Assembly: GCF_014645615.1 (NCBI RefSeq)
Contig: NZ_BMMB01000008.1
Span: 124,001-188,000 of the forward strand
Source: Paenibacillus hunanensis
GTDB lineage: Bacteria > Bacillota > Bacilli > Paenibacillales > Paenibacillaceae
DNA: 64,000 nt
Direction of reading: 5' to 3'
Positions 54,962 through 63,633 of this stretch are shown here, piece by piece (position 1 is the stretch's first letter; each line of letters begins with the position of its first letter). The position numbers and the translations under genes are program-made. Below the pieces are notes generated by a model. It searched no databases and was not told the DNA's origin. It saw nothing but the letters and a program-made list of their open reading frames with translations.

Positions 54962-55635
54962 GTAATTTTGGTGAACTGGATTTTTCCCAGATTGACTGGA
55001 ATGAATTTGGTACGGCAACGATTGAAACACTACAAATGATCGGTGCCTCTGGATTGTTTACCTTACTGATCGGATTGCCACTCGGTATTATGCTATTTAT
55101 GACATCGCGCTCGACTTCGCCGGTGCTCAAAGGTGTGTACTCCGTGATCTCAGTCATCGTGAACATCCTGCGCTCGGTGCCCTTCATCATCCTGATCGTA
55201 GCCTTGCTGCCGCTGACCGATCTGCTCGTCGGTACAACGATTGGTGTATTGGGAACCATTCCGCCGCTCGTTATTGCAGCTGCGCCATTCTTTGCACGAC
55301 TGGTCGAGACCGCATTGCGTGAAGTTGATCGTGGTGTGATCGAGGCTGCGTATGCGATGGGAGCATCCACTGGACAGGTTATTGGTCGCGTACTGCTACG
55401 TGAAGCGATGCCGGGTCTGCTGGCAGGCTTGACGGTAACCGTCGTTGCGCTCGTATCGAATACCGCAATGGCAGGTATGATCGGGGCTGGCGGCTTAGGT
55501 ACGCTGGCAATTAACTACGGTTATTATCGCTATGATATGGGCGTTATGCTCGTAGCAGTTGTGCTGATGGTTATTATCGTACAGGCGCTGCAAATGCTGG
55601 GTGATCGTCTTGTTATTCATTTTTCACGCCGATAA
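54958..55635 (+). CDS. metI: Methionine ABC transporter permease
   Basis: A 225-residue permease with about five helices. The EAA loop is AALREVDRGVIEAAYAMGAS without its first residue; RSVPFIILIVALLP and NTAMAGMIGAGGLGTLAINYGY are typical of MetI. The ATG overlaps the metN stop (ATGA). It forms the homodimeric membrane channel for D- and L-methionine. Confidence 0.95.
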   Translation: MSNFGELDFSQIDWNEFGTATIETLQMIGASGLFTLLIGLPLGIMLFMTSRSTSPVLKGVYSVISVIVNILRSVPFIILIVALLPLTDLLVGTTIGVLGTIPPLVIAAAPFFARLVETALREVDRGVIEAAYAMGASTGQVIGRVLLREAMPGLLAGLTVTVVALVSNTAMAGMIGAGGLGTLAINYGYYRYDMGVMLVAVVLMVIIVQALQMLGDRLVIHFSRR

Positions 55636-55712
55636 TCCAGTTATCGGGTAGGAATAATGAGTTTATGGAATTATTATCATATATAAAATAGAAGCGAAAA
55701 GGGGAACTTACA

Positions 55713-56540
55713 ATGAAAAAATGGTTGCTTGCACTCGTTAGCATTATGCTCGTAGCGGTTGTCGCTGCTTGCGGAAACAAAGCGGATAATTCTAATGCTG
55801 CTTCTGGTACAGACAGTAATGGAGCGGTAACATTGCGTGTTGGCGCTACAGCTGTACCACACGCGGAAATCCTGAACCACCTGAAGCCTGAGCTGGCAAA
55901 AGAAGGCGTGAACCTGGACGTTGTTGAGTTCACAGACTACATTCAGCCGAACGTACAGCTGAACGACAAAAAGCTGGATGCGAACTACTTCCAAACGAAG
56001 CCGTACCTGGATGAGCAAAATAAATCCCGTGGCATGAATCTGGTTATCGTACAGGGCGTACACATCGAGCCATTCGGTGGTTATTCCAAAAAGTACACTT
56101 CACTGGATCAGCTGCCTGAAGGTGCAACAATCGCGATTCCAAACGAAGTATCCAACGGCGCACGCGCACTGATTCTGCTCGCTAACAACGGCCTGATCGA
56201 GCTGAAAGACAAAACAAATATTACTTCTACAACGAAAGACATCACCTCCAATCCGAAAAACCTGCAATTTAAAGAAATGGATGCAGCGATGCTGACTCGT
56301 CAGCTAGATCAAGTAGACATGGCGATGATCAACATGAACTATGTACTGGAAGCAAAAATCGATCCAAAATCCGCACTGGTTGTAGAAGATAGCAGCGCAC
56401 CATATGCCAACTACCTGGTAGCCCGCGAAGACAACAAAGATTCCGAAGCAATCCAAAAGCTGGCTAAAGCACTGACTTCCGATGATACTAAAAAATTCAT
56501 CGAAGAGCAGTACAAAGGCGCTGTCATCCCAGCGTTCTAA
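55713..56540 (+). CDS. metQ: Methionine-binding lipoprotein
   Basis: A 275-residue NlpA/MetQ lipoprotein. The lipobox is VVAAC near residue 20. The mature part contains GATAVPHAEIL, FTDYIQPNVQLNDKKLDANYFQTKPYL cut here at its ends, and IAIPNEVSNGARALILL, all conserved in MetQ. GGGGA precedes the ATG. It delivers methionine to MetNI and ends the operon, with the terminator at 56676-56714. Confidence 0.95.
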   Translation: MKKWLLALVSIMLVAVVAACGNKADNSNAASGTDSNGAVTLRVGATAVPHAEILNHLKPELAKEGVNLDVVEFTDYIQPNVQLNDKKLDANYFQTKPYLDEQNKSRGMNLVIVQGVHIEPFGGYSKKYTSLDQLPEGATIAIPNEVSNGARALILLANNGLIELKDKTNITSTTKDITSNPKNLQFKEMDAAMLTRQLDQVDMAMINMNYVLEAKIDPKSALVVEDSSAPYANYLVAREDNKDSEAIQKLAKALTSDDTKKFIEEQYKGAVIPAF

Positions 56541-56675
56541 GCTAGATATCATTAATGATACGATGCATTGTAGCGATAGCTAGAAGCGTTCAGTTAGTGG
56601 AGAAGCCAACCCGCTGAACCATTGCAACTAGCTTCGCAAGCTACAATGGTTAAAATCAATAACACAGCTCAACAG

Positions 56676-56714
56676 AAAAAGCATCCTGACCTTTTACAGG
56701 CAGGATGCTTTTTT
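56676..56714. terminator. Bidirectional terminator after metQ
   Basis: AAAAAGCATCCTG pairs perfectly with CAGGATGCTTTTT. It is shared with the convergent YbaK gene. Confidence 0.92.
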
Positions 56715-56729
56715 GTTATCACCATAAAC

Positions 56730-57203
56730 TCACACACAAACCTCAGCAAACTGCGCTTTCACTACAGCTGCCAGTTCATCAGGCGCAAGCTCCATTTGCA
56801 TACCAATCTTGCCTGCACTGACTACCATCTGTTCCAGTGCCTCCGCACGGTGATCGATAAAAGTAGGATAGAGCTTTTTCATCCCTACTGGCGAGCAGCC
56901 ACCACGGATATAGCCGGTATGCGCAAGTAATTCCTTCACCGGCAGCATATCCAGCTTCTTTTCCTGAGCTGCACGCGCCGCCTTTTTCAAATCCAATTCC
57001 TCCGCTACCGGAATAACAAATATATGCAGCCCATTTTTACCACGTGTCACTAGCGTCTTATGTACAATCGGAGCAGGCTTTCCAATCTTCTCAGCTACCG
57101 CTGTACCATGCACCTGTCCATCCTCAGGATCATATTCATGTACGACATAAGCGATATGCTCTTTATCCAAAATGCGCATCGCATTGGTTTTAGCTGAACT
57201 CAT
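56730..57203 (-). CDS. Cys-tRNA(Pro) deacylase, YbaK/EbsC family
   Basis: A 157-residue trans-editing factor that removes Cys (or Ala) from mischarged tRNA-Pro. Seen: VHKTLVTRG with the key Lys, FVIPVAEELDLKKAARAAQEKK, and YIRGGCSPVGMKK, the conserved GxxSPxG loop. GGAAG precedes the ATG at 57203. It is a single gene; the gap from 57204 to 57666 upstream shows no other gene. Confidence 0.92.
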   Translation of the reverse strand: MSSAKTNAMRILDKEHIAYVVHEYDPEDGQVHGTAVAEKIGKPAPIVHKTLVTRGKNGLHIFVIPVAEELDLKKAARAAQEKKLDMLPVKELLAHTGYIRGGCSPVGMKKLYPTFIDHRAEALEQMVVSAGKIGMQMELAPDELAAVVKAQFAEVCV

Positions 57204-57666
57204 ACTATAGCTTCCTTTCTGTGCTGTATAAACTAAAATATAGATCGCTGCCTATCTACGATCGAGGGCAAGAGGCATCCTTTATTTGATTGGAGCTATC
57301 CACCCGATATGCAGTAAAACTAACCATTATCCCTCTATTAATTACTTTTCTTAATGTACTTCAAATGTAAAAAAGTTTCAAACAGATTCCAGATCGGGTA
57401 CATATTTTGGTAGCTAACCTGTTGGAGTGCAATTAAAATTGAAGCAATAAACTGTACGCTACCCATCTGAAAACAGTCGTTTACCACGTCCAGCGCACCA
57501 TCCTATGTAAGATCATTCTTTAATCTAATTAAGGCAACAGGGCGTGTTATTAGCCCAACCATATCTCAACCCAATTCATCTTCACTGTACTTATTTTGAC
57601 ATCAAGGCATCCACATCAGTACACTTGAATAGCGTGGAGCCATATTTATAATAAGGAGGCACATCT
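57204..57666. other. Intergenic region without recognised features
   Basis: About 460 bases between the YbaK and SDR genes, which are divergent. It presumably carries both promoters. I see no riboswitch, operator or repeat here. Confidence 0.4.
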
Positions 57667-58434
57667 TTGGAACGAAAAATAGCCCTCATTACCGGAAGTG
57701 CCAAAGGCCTGGGCAAAATGACAGCACTCACACTTGCCAGTCAAGGTCATCATATTGCTTTAAATTATGTGAATAGCAAGCACGAAGCCGCAGAGCTGCA
57801 ACAGCAGATCGAGGCGATGGGTGTGCAGTGTATCGCTGTACAGGCCAATGTATCGCAAGCATCCGAGATTGATCGCCTGATTGATGAGGTAGAGCAGCGT
57901 CTCGGGACAGTAGATATTCTCGTGAATAATGCAGGCCCTTTTATACGGGAGCGCCGTTTATTTATTGATTATGAGCGTGAAGAGATTATGGAGATGCTTC
58001 AGGGCAATCTGATCGGTACGATGTTACTTGATCATCGCGTGCTGGCAGGCATGCGCGAGCGAAAGTGGGGTCGAATCATTCATTTCGGCTTTGGACATGC
58101 TGCGGAATCACGGGCATGGCCACATCGCGCCGTTTATGCAGCGGCAAAGGTCGGTCTCGTTTCGTTTACGAAAACGCTTGCGGTCGAGGAAGCTTCCAGT
58201 GGCATTACGGTCAATATGATCTGTCCAGGCGATATCCGTGGGGATAATAAGGAGAAGCGAATTGAGGAAGTGCTGGGTATGAGCGACGGAGAGACACCGC
58301 GCGGACGTCCAGGTAGCGGCGAAGATATCGCACGCGTGATCGCGTATCTTTGCGAGGAGGATTCAGACTTTATTACCGGTAATATTATGGATATCTCCGG
58401 TGGATTAGACCCGATCCGCCCGTATGTAAAATAA
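57667..58434 (+). CDS. Short-chain dehydrogenase/reductase
   Basis: A 255-residue NAD(P)-dependent oxidoreductase of the SDR family. The nucleotide-binding motif is TGSAKGLGK (TGxxxGxG). NNAG is VNNAGPF, and the catalytic Tyr-Lys is YAAAK in HRAVYAAAKVGLV. The usual catalytic Ser before it falls in a shifted context (GFGHAAESRAWPH), so the exact Ser is uncertain. The C-terminal part matches FabG-like members (NMICPGDIRG, DFITGNIMDISGGLDP). The start is TTG at 57667 with AAGGAGG 7 bases upstream. The substrate is unknown. Confidence 0.9.
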   Translation: MERKIALITGSAKGLGKMTALTLASQGHHIALNYVNSKHEAAELQQQIEAMGVQCIAVQANVSQASEIDRLIDEVEQRLGTVDILVNNAGPFIRERRLFIDYEREEIMEMLQGNLIGTMLLDHRVLAGMRERKWGRIIHFGFGHAAESRAWPHRAVYAAAKVGLVSFTKTLAVEEASSGITVNMICPGDIRGDNKEKRIEEVLGMSDGETPRGRPGSGEDIARVIAYLCEEDSDFITGNIMDISGGLDPIRPYVK

Positions 58435-58445
58435 ATTCTAACCAA

Positions 58446-58495
58446 AAAGAGGATGCCGCTCCTCCCGGAAGGGAAGCGGACATCCTCTTTATTTT
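58446..58495. terminator. Terminator between the SDR and NfuA-like genes
   Basis: AAAGAGGATG pairs with CATCCTCTTT, with CGCT/AGCG inside, then ATTTT. It can serve both convergent genes. Confidence 0.85.
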
Positions 58496-58534
58496 GGCTA
58501 CTTGCCTATGAATTAACGCATGATAAGGGACAGA

Positions 58535-58780
58535 TTAGAATACCTGTACAACCTCTTCCACACCTTCAACTTCTTCGAAAAGGGCGCGTTCAATACCGGC
58601 TTTCAGTGTGATGGTAGAGCTTGGGCAGCTACCGCATGCACCCATCAGCTTCAGCTTAACGATACCATCTTCAACGTCTACCAGTTCCACGTCACCGCCA
58701 TCGCGTTGCAGGAATGGACGCAGTTTATCCAGCACTTCAAGTACTTCATCGTACATTTGTGTTTGTACACTCTCACTCAT
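58535..58780 (-). CDS. yutI: NifU-domain Fe-S carrier (NfuA-like, YutI)
   Basis: An 81-residue protein of the NifU C-terminal family that carries a [4Fe-4S] cluster to client enzymes. The cluster ligands are MGACGSCPSS (CxxC). VLDKLRPFLQRDGGDVELVDV is the conserved start of the domain. AAAGGAG lies 9 bases before the ATG at 58780. It is divergent from yuzB, as in the Bacillus yut region. Clients in this window could be LipA and MqnE. Confidence 0.93.
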   Translation of the reverse strand: MSESVQTQMYDEVLEVLDKLRPFLQRDGGDVELVDVEDGIVKLKLMGACGSCPSSTITLKAGIERALFEEVEGVEEVVQVF

Positions 58781-58948
58781 ATTGTTCAACTCCTTTCGTA
58801 AGTATATTATAATATAAAAGTAAACCAATTTCAGCAATTGCGCCACTGATTTTTATACTCATTTCAAATTAATTTTGAAAATGGACATACAGGCGCATGA
58901 TTGACACCTACCGGAACACCGGAACATATACAGATTGGAGTGTTATCT

Positions 58949-59206
58949 ATGATGAGACCGATCATCGAATTTTGCCAGAGCAATATGCATCATGGCACCG
59001 GTCGCATCCTGAAGGAGCTGGAGAGCAATCCCGATTATGATGTGATTGAATATGGCTGTCTGGGCAATTGCGGACAGTGTTATGCGATGCCTTATGCGAT
59101 GGTGAACGGCGAGATTATCGCTGCTGACGATGTGGACGAGCTGCGCAAGCTCATTCAGGAAAAGATCGACGAAGCTGACGCATGGGCGAATCTGGATCTC
59201 GATTGA
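58949..59206 (+). CDS. yuzB: YuzB-like DUF1450 protein
   Basis: An 85-residue protein with IIEFCQSNMHHGTG, then EYGCLGNCGQCYAMPYAMVNGE. The four cysteines (C8, and CxxxCxxC-like GCLGNCGQC) resemble a thioredoxin-like ferredoxin or small Fe-S protein. It matches Bacillus YuzB. GGAG precedes ATG at 58949; the next ATG is directly adjacent. It is placed between the NfuA-like gene and yutJ, as in Bacillus. Its function is unknown, but the context suggests Fe-S or redox work. Confidence 0.88.
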   Translation: MMRPIIEFCQSNMHHGTGRILKELESNPDYDVIEYGCLGNCGQCYAMPYAMVNGEIIAADDVDELRKLIQEKIDEADAWANLDLD

Positions 59207-59352
59207 GTACGATGCTCATGATCCCCATTCGCAGGTAATCGAAGGGGCAGGATAAACGATAGCCAGTATGGCATATCGCTTACCAGAGCTGTTACTTGGA
59301 ATAGATGCAGCTTGTAGTATACAAAGCCTTCTGATATGCGCAAACTCAACAT

Positions 59353-59411
59353 AAAAAGCCTTCTGTTGCTGTACACAAGCATAGCTTGTAGCAGAGCAGA
59401 AGGCTTTTTTT
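59353..59411. terminator. Terminator between yuzB and yutJ
   Basis: AAAAAGCCTTCTG pairs perfectly with CAGAAGGCTTTTT; an inner stem with TACAAGC-like symmetry extends it. It serves the convergent genes on both sides. The rest of 59412-59634 shows no gene. Confidence 0.9.
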
Positions 59412-59634
59412 ATCATTATAGAGCTGCTATCGAACCACTCGTATAAGCGCTCCGATGACGGACTATATTGTATACGGTAAAGTCTACTTCCTGCGAAGTC
59501 GAAGCAGCAGCGATGATTTGCTCCATACGATCGTACCTCATTACATCTATAATGCAATGTACAGTATGCGTATGCGACAGCACTCTATAACGCAAGCACT
59601 CAGATGAGTATATCCAGAATATCTCATTCAGCCA

Positions 59635-60723
59635 TTAGCCAAAATGATGCTTGGACATCCAGAGCACGCCACTTTTCAGCAAGCGCGGTACACGTCCGGT
59701 AACGGAGCTTTTGCCTTTCGCGCCAAAGCCAAAGCTGAATCCAGAACCGAAGCCGTCATGCTTACCGAGTGAGCCGAGTGTACCTTTCAGCTTGAGCGGC
59801 TGTACTTTTGGTGTTTCATTTTTCCAGCCAGCCACGACAACATTGGCGATCTGCTCTGCCTGTGCTTGAGCCGCCTGTGCACTTGCTGCGAAAGGAAGGG
59901 ATGCACAGTCACCGCACACAAATACCTCTGGACGACCTGGGATGCGATACAGCTCATCCAAAATGACGCGACCGGAGTTATCCAGGTTCACGTTCAGCTC
60001 ATCGATCAGCGGTACTGGACGAATCCCTGCGGTCCAGATTGTAATATCAGCGGAGATGCGCTCCTCCGGCCCATTATATACGCTATCTGGCTCTACGCGG
60101 CTAATATTAATCTTATTACGCAGCTCTACATTGTGCTCGCGGAACCATGCCTCTACATACTTGGAGAGACGAGCAGGCGAGGAGGAGAGTAGGCGTTCAC
60201 CACGGTCTAGAATGCGTACATTCAGATCCTCACGGCTTTCACGAATCTCGGCAGCAATCTCAATACCGCTCAGCCCGCCGCCTACAACGTTGATCGTGGA
60301 GCCTGGTGGCAGGTTATTCACGCGGCGGTAAGTCTCGCGTGTCGCTTCGAATGTCTGAATGGTGCACGTATGCTCCTCTGCACCTGGTACGCCGTGGAAA
60401 TTATCGGTGCAGCCCAGAGCGATAACGAGCTGATCATATTCCAGTGTACTTTCGTCTGCGAATTCGATCATTTTCTCATCCAGCTTCACGTTCGTCACTT
60501 CACCATGACGAATAGTCAGCTTGGAATGCGCTGGATATTTGACGCGCAGCTCCACATCGGAGGAGGTACCTGCTGCGAGTGCATAATACTCCGTTTTTAG
60601 TCCTTGAAATGGCATACGATCAATGAGGGTGATTTGAGTATCGGCTGGAATTTTTTGATCAAGCAGCTCGTGTAGCAGCGTAATCCCGCCGTAACCTCCG
60701 CCCAGAATGACAAAGTTTTTCAT
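59635..60723 (-). CDS. yutJ: Type II NADH dehydrogenase-like flavoprotein (YutJ)
   Basis: A 362-residue FAD-dependent pyridine nucleotide oxidoreductase. The FAD site is VILGGGYGGITLLHEL at the N-terminus, the NAD site is INVVGGGLSGIEIAAEI near residue 150, and the second FAD motif is EVFVCGDCASLPF near 280. It matches Bacillus YutJ and type II NADH dehydrogenases that feed electrons to menaquinone. The C-terminus SGVLWMSKHHFG is amphipathic and may bind the membrane. GGGAGAAG precedes the ATG at 60723. Confidence 0.9.
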   Translation of the reverse strand: MKNFVILGGGYGGITLLHELLDQKIPADTQITLIDRMPFQGLKTEYYALAAGTSSDVELRVKYPAHSKLTIRHGEVTNVKLDEKMIEFADESTLEYDQLVIALGCTDNFHGVPGAEEHTCTIQTFEATRETYRRVNNLPPGSTINVVGGGLSGIEIAAEIRESREDLNVRILDRGERLLSSSPARLSKYVEAWFREHNVELRNKINISRVEPDSVYNGPEERISADITIWTAGIRPVPLIDELNVNLDNSGRVILDELYRIPGRPEVFVCGDCASLPFAASAQAAQAQAEQIANVVVAGWKNETPKVQPLKLKGTLGSLGKHDGFGSGFSFGFGAKGKSSVTGRVPRLLKSGVLWMSKHHFG

Positions 60724-61055
60724 AATATCTTCTCCCTTATATGCAGTGTAGGTAACAAGGAATGCCAGAACCATTCCTGAGTAGCAATAACATAGGTGGA
60801 AACGATTATATGTGTACAGGCATCATCCGGCACAGAGGAGACTGGCAGAGGACCGGGTGAAGCCGGATCGGCCTGGAGCTTACAACGGCAACAGTATGTA
60901 CCGCATCAAAAGGCAGGCGGATAAACGGGCTTTACTCAAAGGAGAGCGCAGATTCACATGGTCTCGTCTATGAAGTAAAGCCCGGTATAGGGCAAAAGCA
61001 AAGCAACAAGGGCGCAGGGGAACGGCGGCAGTCGCAAGAACTGTCGCCGGTCTGC
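60724..61055. other. Spacer between mqnE and yutJ with two long hairpins
   Basis: CGGGCTTTACT at 60926-60936 pairs perfectly with AGTAAAGCCCG at 60974-60984 across a 37-base loop. A second hairpin, GGCGGCAGT/ACTGTCGCC, lies at 61030-61053 just after the mqnE stop. Both are in the mqnE 3' region on the minus strand. T-runs are short, so they may be weak terminators or RNA-stabilising structures. Confidence 0.55.
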
Positions 61056-62162
61056 TTATTCGTATACTTTGATTTCGTTATAGAAGGTATCCCGTTCAAC
61101 CGGAATGCGGCCAGCGCCCTTCACGAGCCATACAAGCTCTTTACGGGTCAAGCCTTCCGGTGTGAGTGCTCCCGCAGCGTGACTGATCTTCTCCTTCAGG
61201 ATCGTGCCATGCACGTCTGAAGCGCCAAAGGTCAGAGCCATCTGAGTCAACTGGGTACCGATGTTAATGAAGTAAGCTTTAATATGATCAATATTGTCAA
61301 GCATCAGGCGACTAATCGCGATCGTCTTGAGGTCTTCGTAAGCGGAGTTACGACGCATAATGCTAGCATTCTTGCTCTTTGGTTGCATGGACAGTGGAAT
61401 GAACACCTGGAAGCCATTCGTTTCATCCTGTAGCTCGCGAATCTGGATCATATGGTTTACACGATCCTCATACGTTTCGATCGAGCCGTACAGCATGGTC
61501 GTATGCGTGCGCATACCCAGCTCATGTGCAGTGCGGTGAACCTCCAGATAGCGGTCAACATTCGCTTTGTTTACACGCATTTTTTTGCGGTATTCGTCAG
61601 ACAGAATTTCAGCACCGCCGCCTGTCAGAGATTGCAAGCCTGCTTCACGCAGCTTCATCAGTACCTCTCTAACATTCATTCCGCTAATACGAGTGAAGAA
61701 GTCGATCTCTGCGGCTGTGTAAGCTTTGAGCGTTACTTCTGGGAAGGCTTCATTCAATGCTTTGAGTGAATCTACATAATATTGGAATGGTACATGATTG
61801 TTATGTCCGCCGACGATATGGAACTCGCGTACGCCTGGATGAATATGCTGCTTCACGTATTCGACCATTTCCGGGCCGCTTAGTGTGTAAGAACCTTCTT
61901 CGCCTTCATCTTTACGGAAGTTACAGAATGCGCAATGTGCTTCACATACATTCGTAAAGTACAGGCTCATATTTTCGATAAAATAAACCTTTTTGCCATT
62001 TTTGCGAAGATTTGCTTCATTGGCAAGCTGGCCAATGGTCAAAATATCCTCACTTTCATATAAATAAACGCCGTCTTCAAGTGACAAACGTTCACCGGAA
62101 CGCACCTTATGAATAATTTCTGCCATACGTGTGTCTGTATGCGGTGTAATAATGGTGGACAT
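61056..62162 (-). CDS. mqnE: Aminofutalosine synthase
   Basis: A 368-residue radical-SAM enzyme of the futalosine menaquinone pathway. It joins SAM and the chorismate-derived enolpyruvyl-benzoate. The [4Fe-4S] ligands are CEAHCAFC near residue 73. The MqnE-specific segments EFHIVGGHNNHVPFQYYVD, AYTAAEIDFFTRISGM, GGGAEILSDEYR and HAAGALTPEGLTR are all present, separating it from MqnC. AGGAGG lies 8 bases before the ATG. It implies that this organism makes menaquinone by the futalosine route rather than the classical men pathway. The other mqn genes are not in the window. Confidence 0.95.
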   Translation of the reverse strand: MSTIITPHTDTRMAEIIHKVRSGERLSLEDGVYLYESEDILTIGQLANEANLRKNGKKVYFIENMSLYFTNVCEAHCAFCNFRKDEGEEGSYTLSGPEMVEYVKQHIHPGVREFHIVGGHNNHVPFQYYVDSLKALNEAFPEVTLKAYTAAEIDFFTRISGMNVREVLMKLREAGLQSLTGGGAEILSDEYRKKMRVNKANVDRYLEVHRTAHELGMRTHTTMLYGSIETYEDRVNHMIQIRELQDETNGFQVFIPLSMQPKSKNASIMRRNSAYEDLKTIAISRLMLDNIDHIKAYFINIGTQLTQMALTFGASDVHGTILKEKISHAAGALTPEGLTRKELVWLVKGAGRIPVERDTFYNEIKVYE

Positions 62163-62622
62163 GCTAGATTCCTCCTGTTCTCCTTGACGCCTCTATCTTA
62201 CTTCTGTATGTGGTATTCCAATCGTAGAAGACACTCTTGTCCTGTCTTACACCAATTTGAGCAAATTGAATAATAGAACGGCTATATAGGGCATCGATTG
62301 ATCTGGGATTCGTTACAGTTTTCGACACAGTTACATAAATTTGAAATAACGTCCATTATCCAATATACAACAATATACATAAGAAGTCATCCATATCAGC
62401 AATAAAATGTGAAAAAAGTTACAACGATAAATAAGGCTAAAATAGTAATTGTTTATGACAGAAATTCGACATTTCATGTCATTGTTCACTTACCCATTAT
62501 AAACCTCTACTGAGACACGGGCAACACAATTGCTTAAAAAATGGGGCATTTTCGGTTCGTTTAGAGCCTTGAGCAGCTTTCATGATAGGAGTATAATGAG
62601 AAGGGAAAAGGAGGGAATCGAA
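62163..62622. other. AT-rich intergenic region before the ErpA-like gene
   Basis: About 460 bases of divergent spacer between mqnE and the ErpA-like gene. An in-frame ATG at 62530 exists but has no ribosome site. No recognised operator or riboswitch. Confidence 0.4.
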
Positions 62623-62985
62623 ATGATTACAATTAGCGAGTCAGCAGCTGAACGAATGAAGGATATTATGGCTGCACAGGATATTCCCGGTCTGTTTGTC
62701 CGCGTCGGTGTGAATGCTGGCGGATGCAGCGGATTTTCATATGCAATGGGCTTTGACAGTGAGGAAACTGATCAGGATGTATATATGACGATTCAAGATA
62801 TGAAGGTTGTAATGGCCAAGGATGATATGAAATATCTGAATGGCGTTGAGATCGATTATGAGGAATCCGGTCTGTCTGGTGGCTTCACCATCTTCAACCC
62901 GAATGCGCTCGTAACCTGCGGCTGTGGCGCGTCCTTCCGTACACGTGAGGAAGATGAAGCACTGGCACAGCCTTGTGAGGATTGA
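62623..62985 (+). CDS. yutM: A-type Fe-S carrier (ErpA/IscA/HesB family, YutM)
   Basis: A 120-residue protein that delivers iron-sulfur clusters. The three conserved cysteines are in NAGGCSGFSY and TCGCGASF (CxnCGC). MITISESAAERMKDIM is the usual start. AAAAGGAGGGA lies 8 bases before the ATG at 62623. It matches Bacillus YutM and fits the Fe-S theme of yutI and lipA. It ends before a good terminator at 63021. The C-terminal tail RTREEDEALAQPCED adds a further Cys. Confidence 0.93.
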   Translation: MITISESAAERMKDIMAAQDIPGLFVRVGVNAGGCSGFSYAMGFDSEETDQDVYMTIQDMKVVMAKDDMKYLNGVEIDYEESGLSGGFTIFNPNALVTCGCGASFRTREEDEALAQPCED

Positions 62986-63020
62986 GTGTAAGTTTTGATT
63001 TTATTAATAGTTTAAAAATA

Positions 63021-63067
63021 CACAAGAAAAACCTCTGCATTTTAAATTGTAGAGGTTTTTTCTTGTG
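63021..63067 (+). terminator. Terminator after yutM
   Basis: CACAAGAAAAACCTCT pairs with AGAGGTTTTTTCTTGTG around GCATTTTAAATTGT. Confidence 0.9.
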
Positions 63068-63112
63068 TAAATTATTAAATTTTATAAATTATAATTACAA
63101 TCATGAGTAAAA

Positions 63113-63162
63113 ACAAAGCGTAGAACATGGTGGCGAATTGCCGAGGTCTGTGCTTTGTTTTT
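63113..63162 (+). other. Second hairpin downstream of yutM, possible terminator or small RNA end
   Basis: AACAAAGC pairs with GCTTTGTT, and GGCGAATTGCC forms an inner stem-loop; T6 follows. No gene precedes it directly on the plus strand, so it could end a small RNA starting after 63067. Confidence 0.4.
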
Positions 63163-63245
63163 TATATGGTGTTGAATTGAACTGGACTGAATTAAAATAA
63201 ATCATACTAAACCAAATTAAACTGAATGGTCTATTTACAGTCTGC

Positions 63246-63455
63246 TTATTTATTTACAAATATCGTTTGCTCTCGCTGGTAGAAGGTCAGATCTCCTGTT
63301 TCATTGCGAAGGGCTATGTAGTCGTGACCAATACGCTCGATAACGCCATGCTCTACACTAAAGCCAGGCTGCCAGGCATACACACGTGTTTGAAACAGCG
63401 CGGCTGCGAAGAAATGGACGTTGGTCGTTAATTTTCGTTCTGTACTTCCGTTCAT
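63246..63455 (-). CDS. Small hypothetical protein, 69 residues
   Basis: It starts MNGSTERKLTTNVHFF with AGGAGG 5 bases upstream, which selects the ATG at 63455 over an upstream start at 63497. The protein is a compact beta-rich domain: ALFQTRVYAWQPGFSVEHG, VIERIGHDYIALRNE and GDLTFYQREQTIFVNK. I do not recognise the family. The pattern resembles small spore or RNA-binding SH3-like barrels but is not diagnostic. Confidence 0.68.
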   Translation of the reverse strand: MNGSTERKLTTNVHFFAAALFQTRVYAWQPGFSVEHGVIERIGHDYIALRNETGDLTFYQREQTIFVNK

Positions 63456-63633
63456 GTGTGCCTCCTTGACGGTATATCGTATTAAATGGTAACTCATTAC
63501 TTACTATTTTAAAGCAAAAAGAACTTCAATTACAAATCTACTACAAATCTACATTACAGCAGACTAGTATTGCCATATGATGACGGAGCTTGAATGTACT
63601 CAAAAAGCAGTACAGCTTCCCTACAGAGATCAT

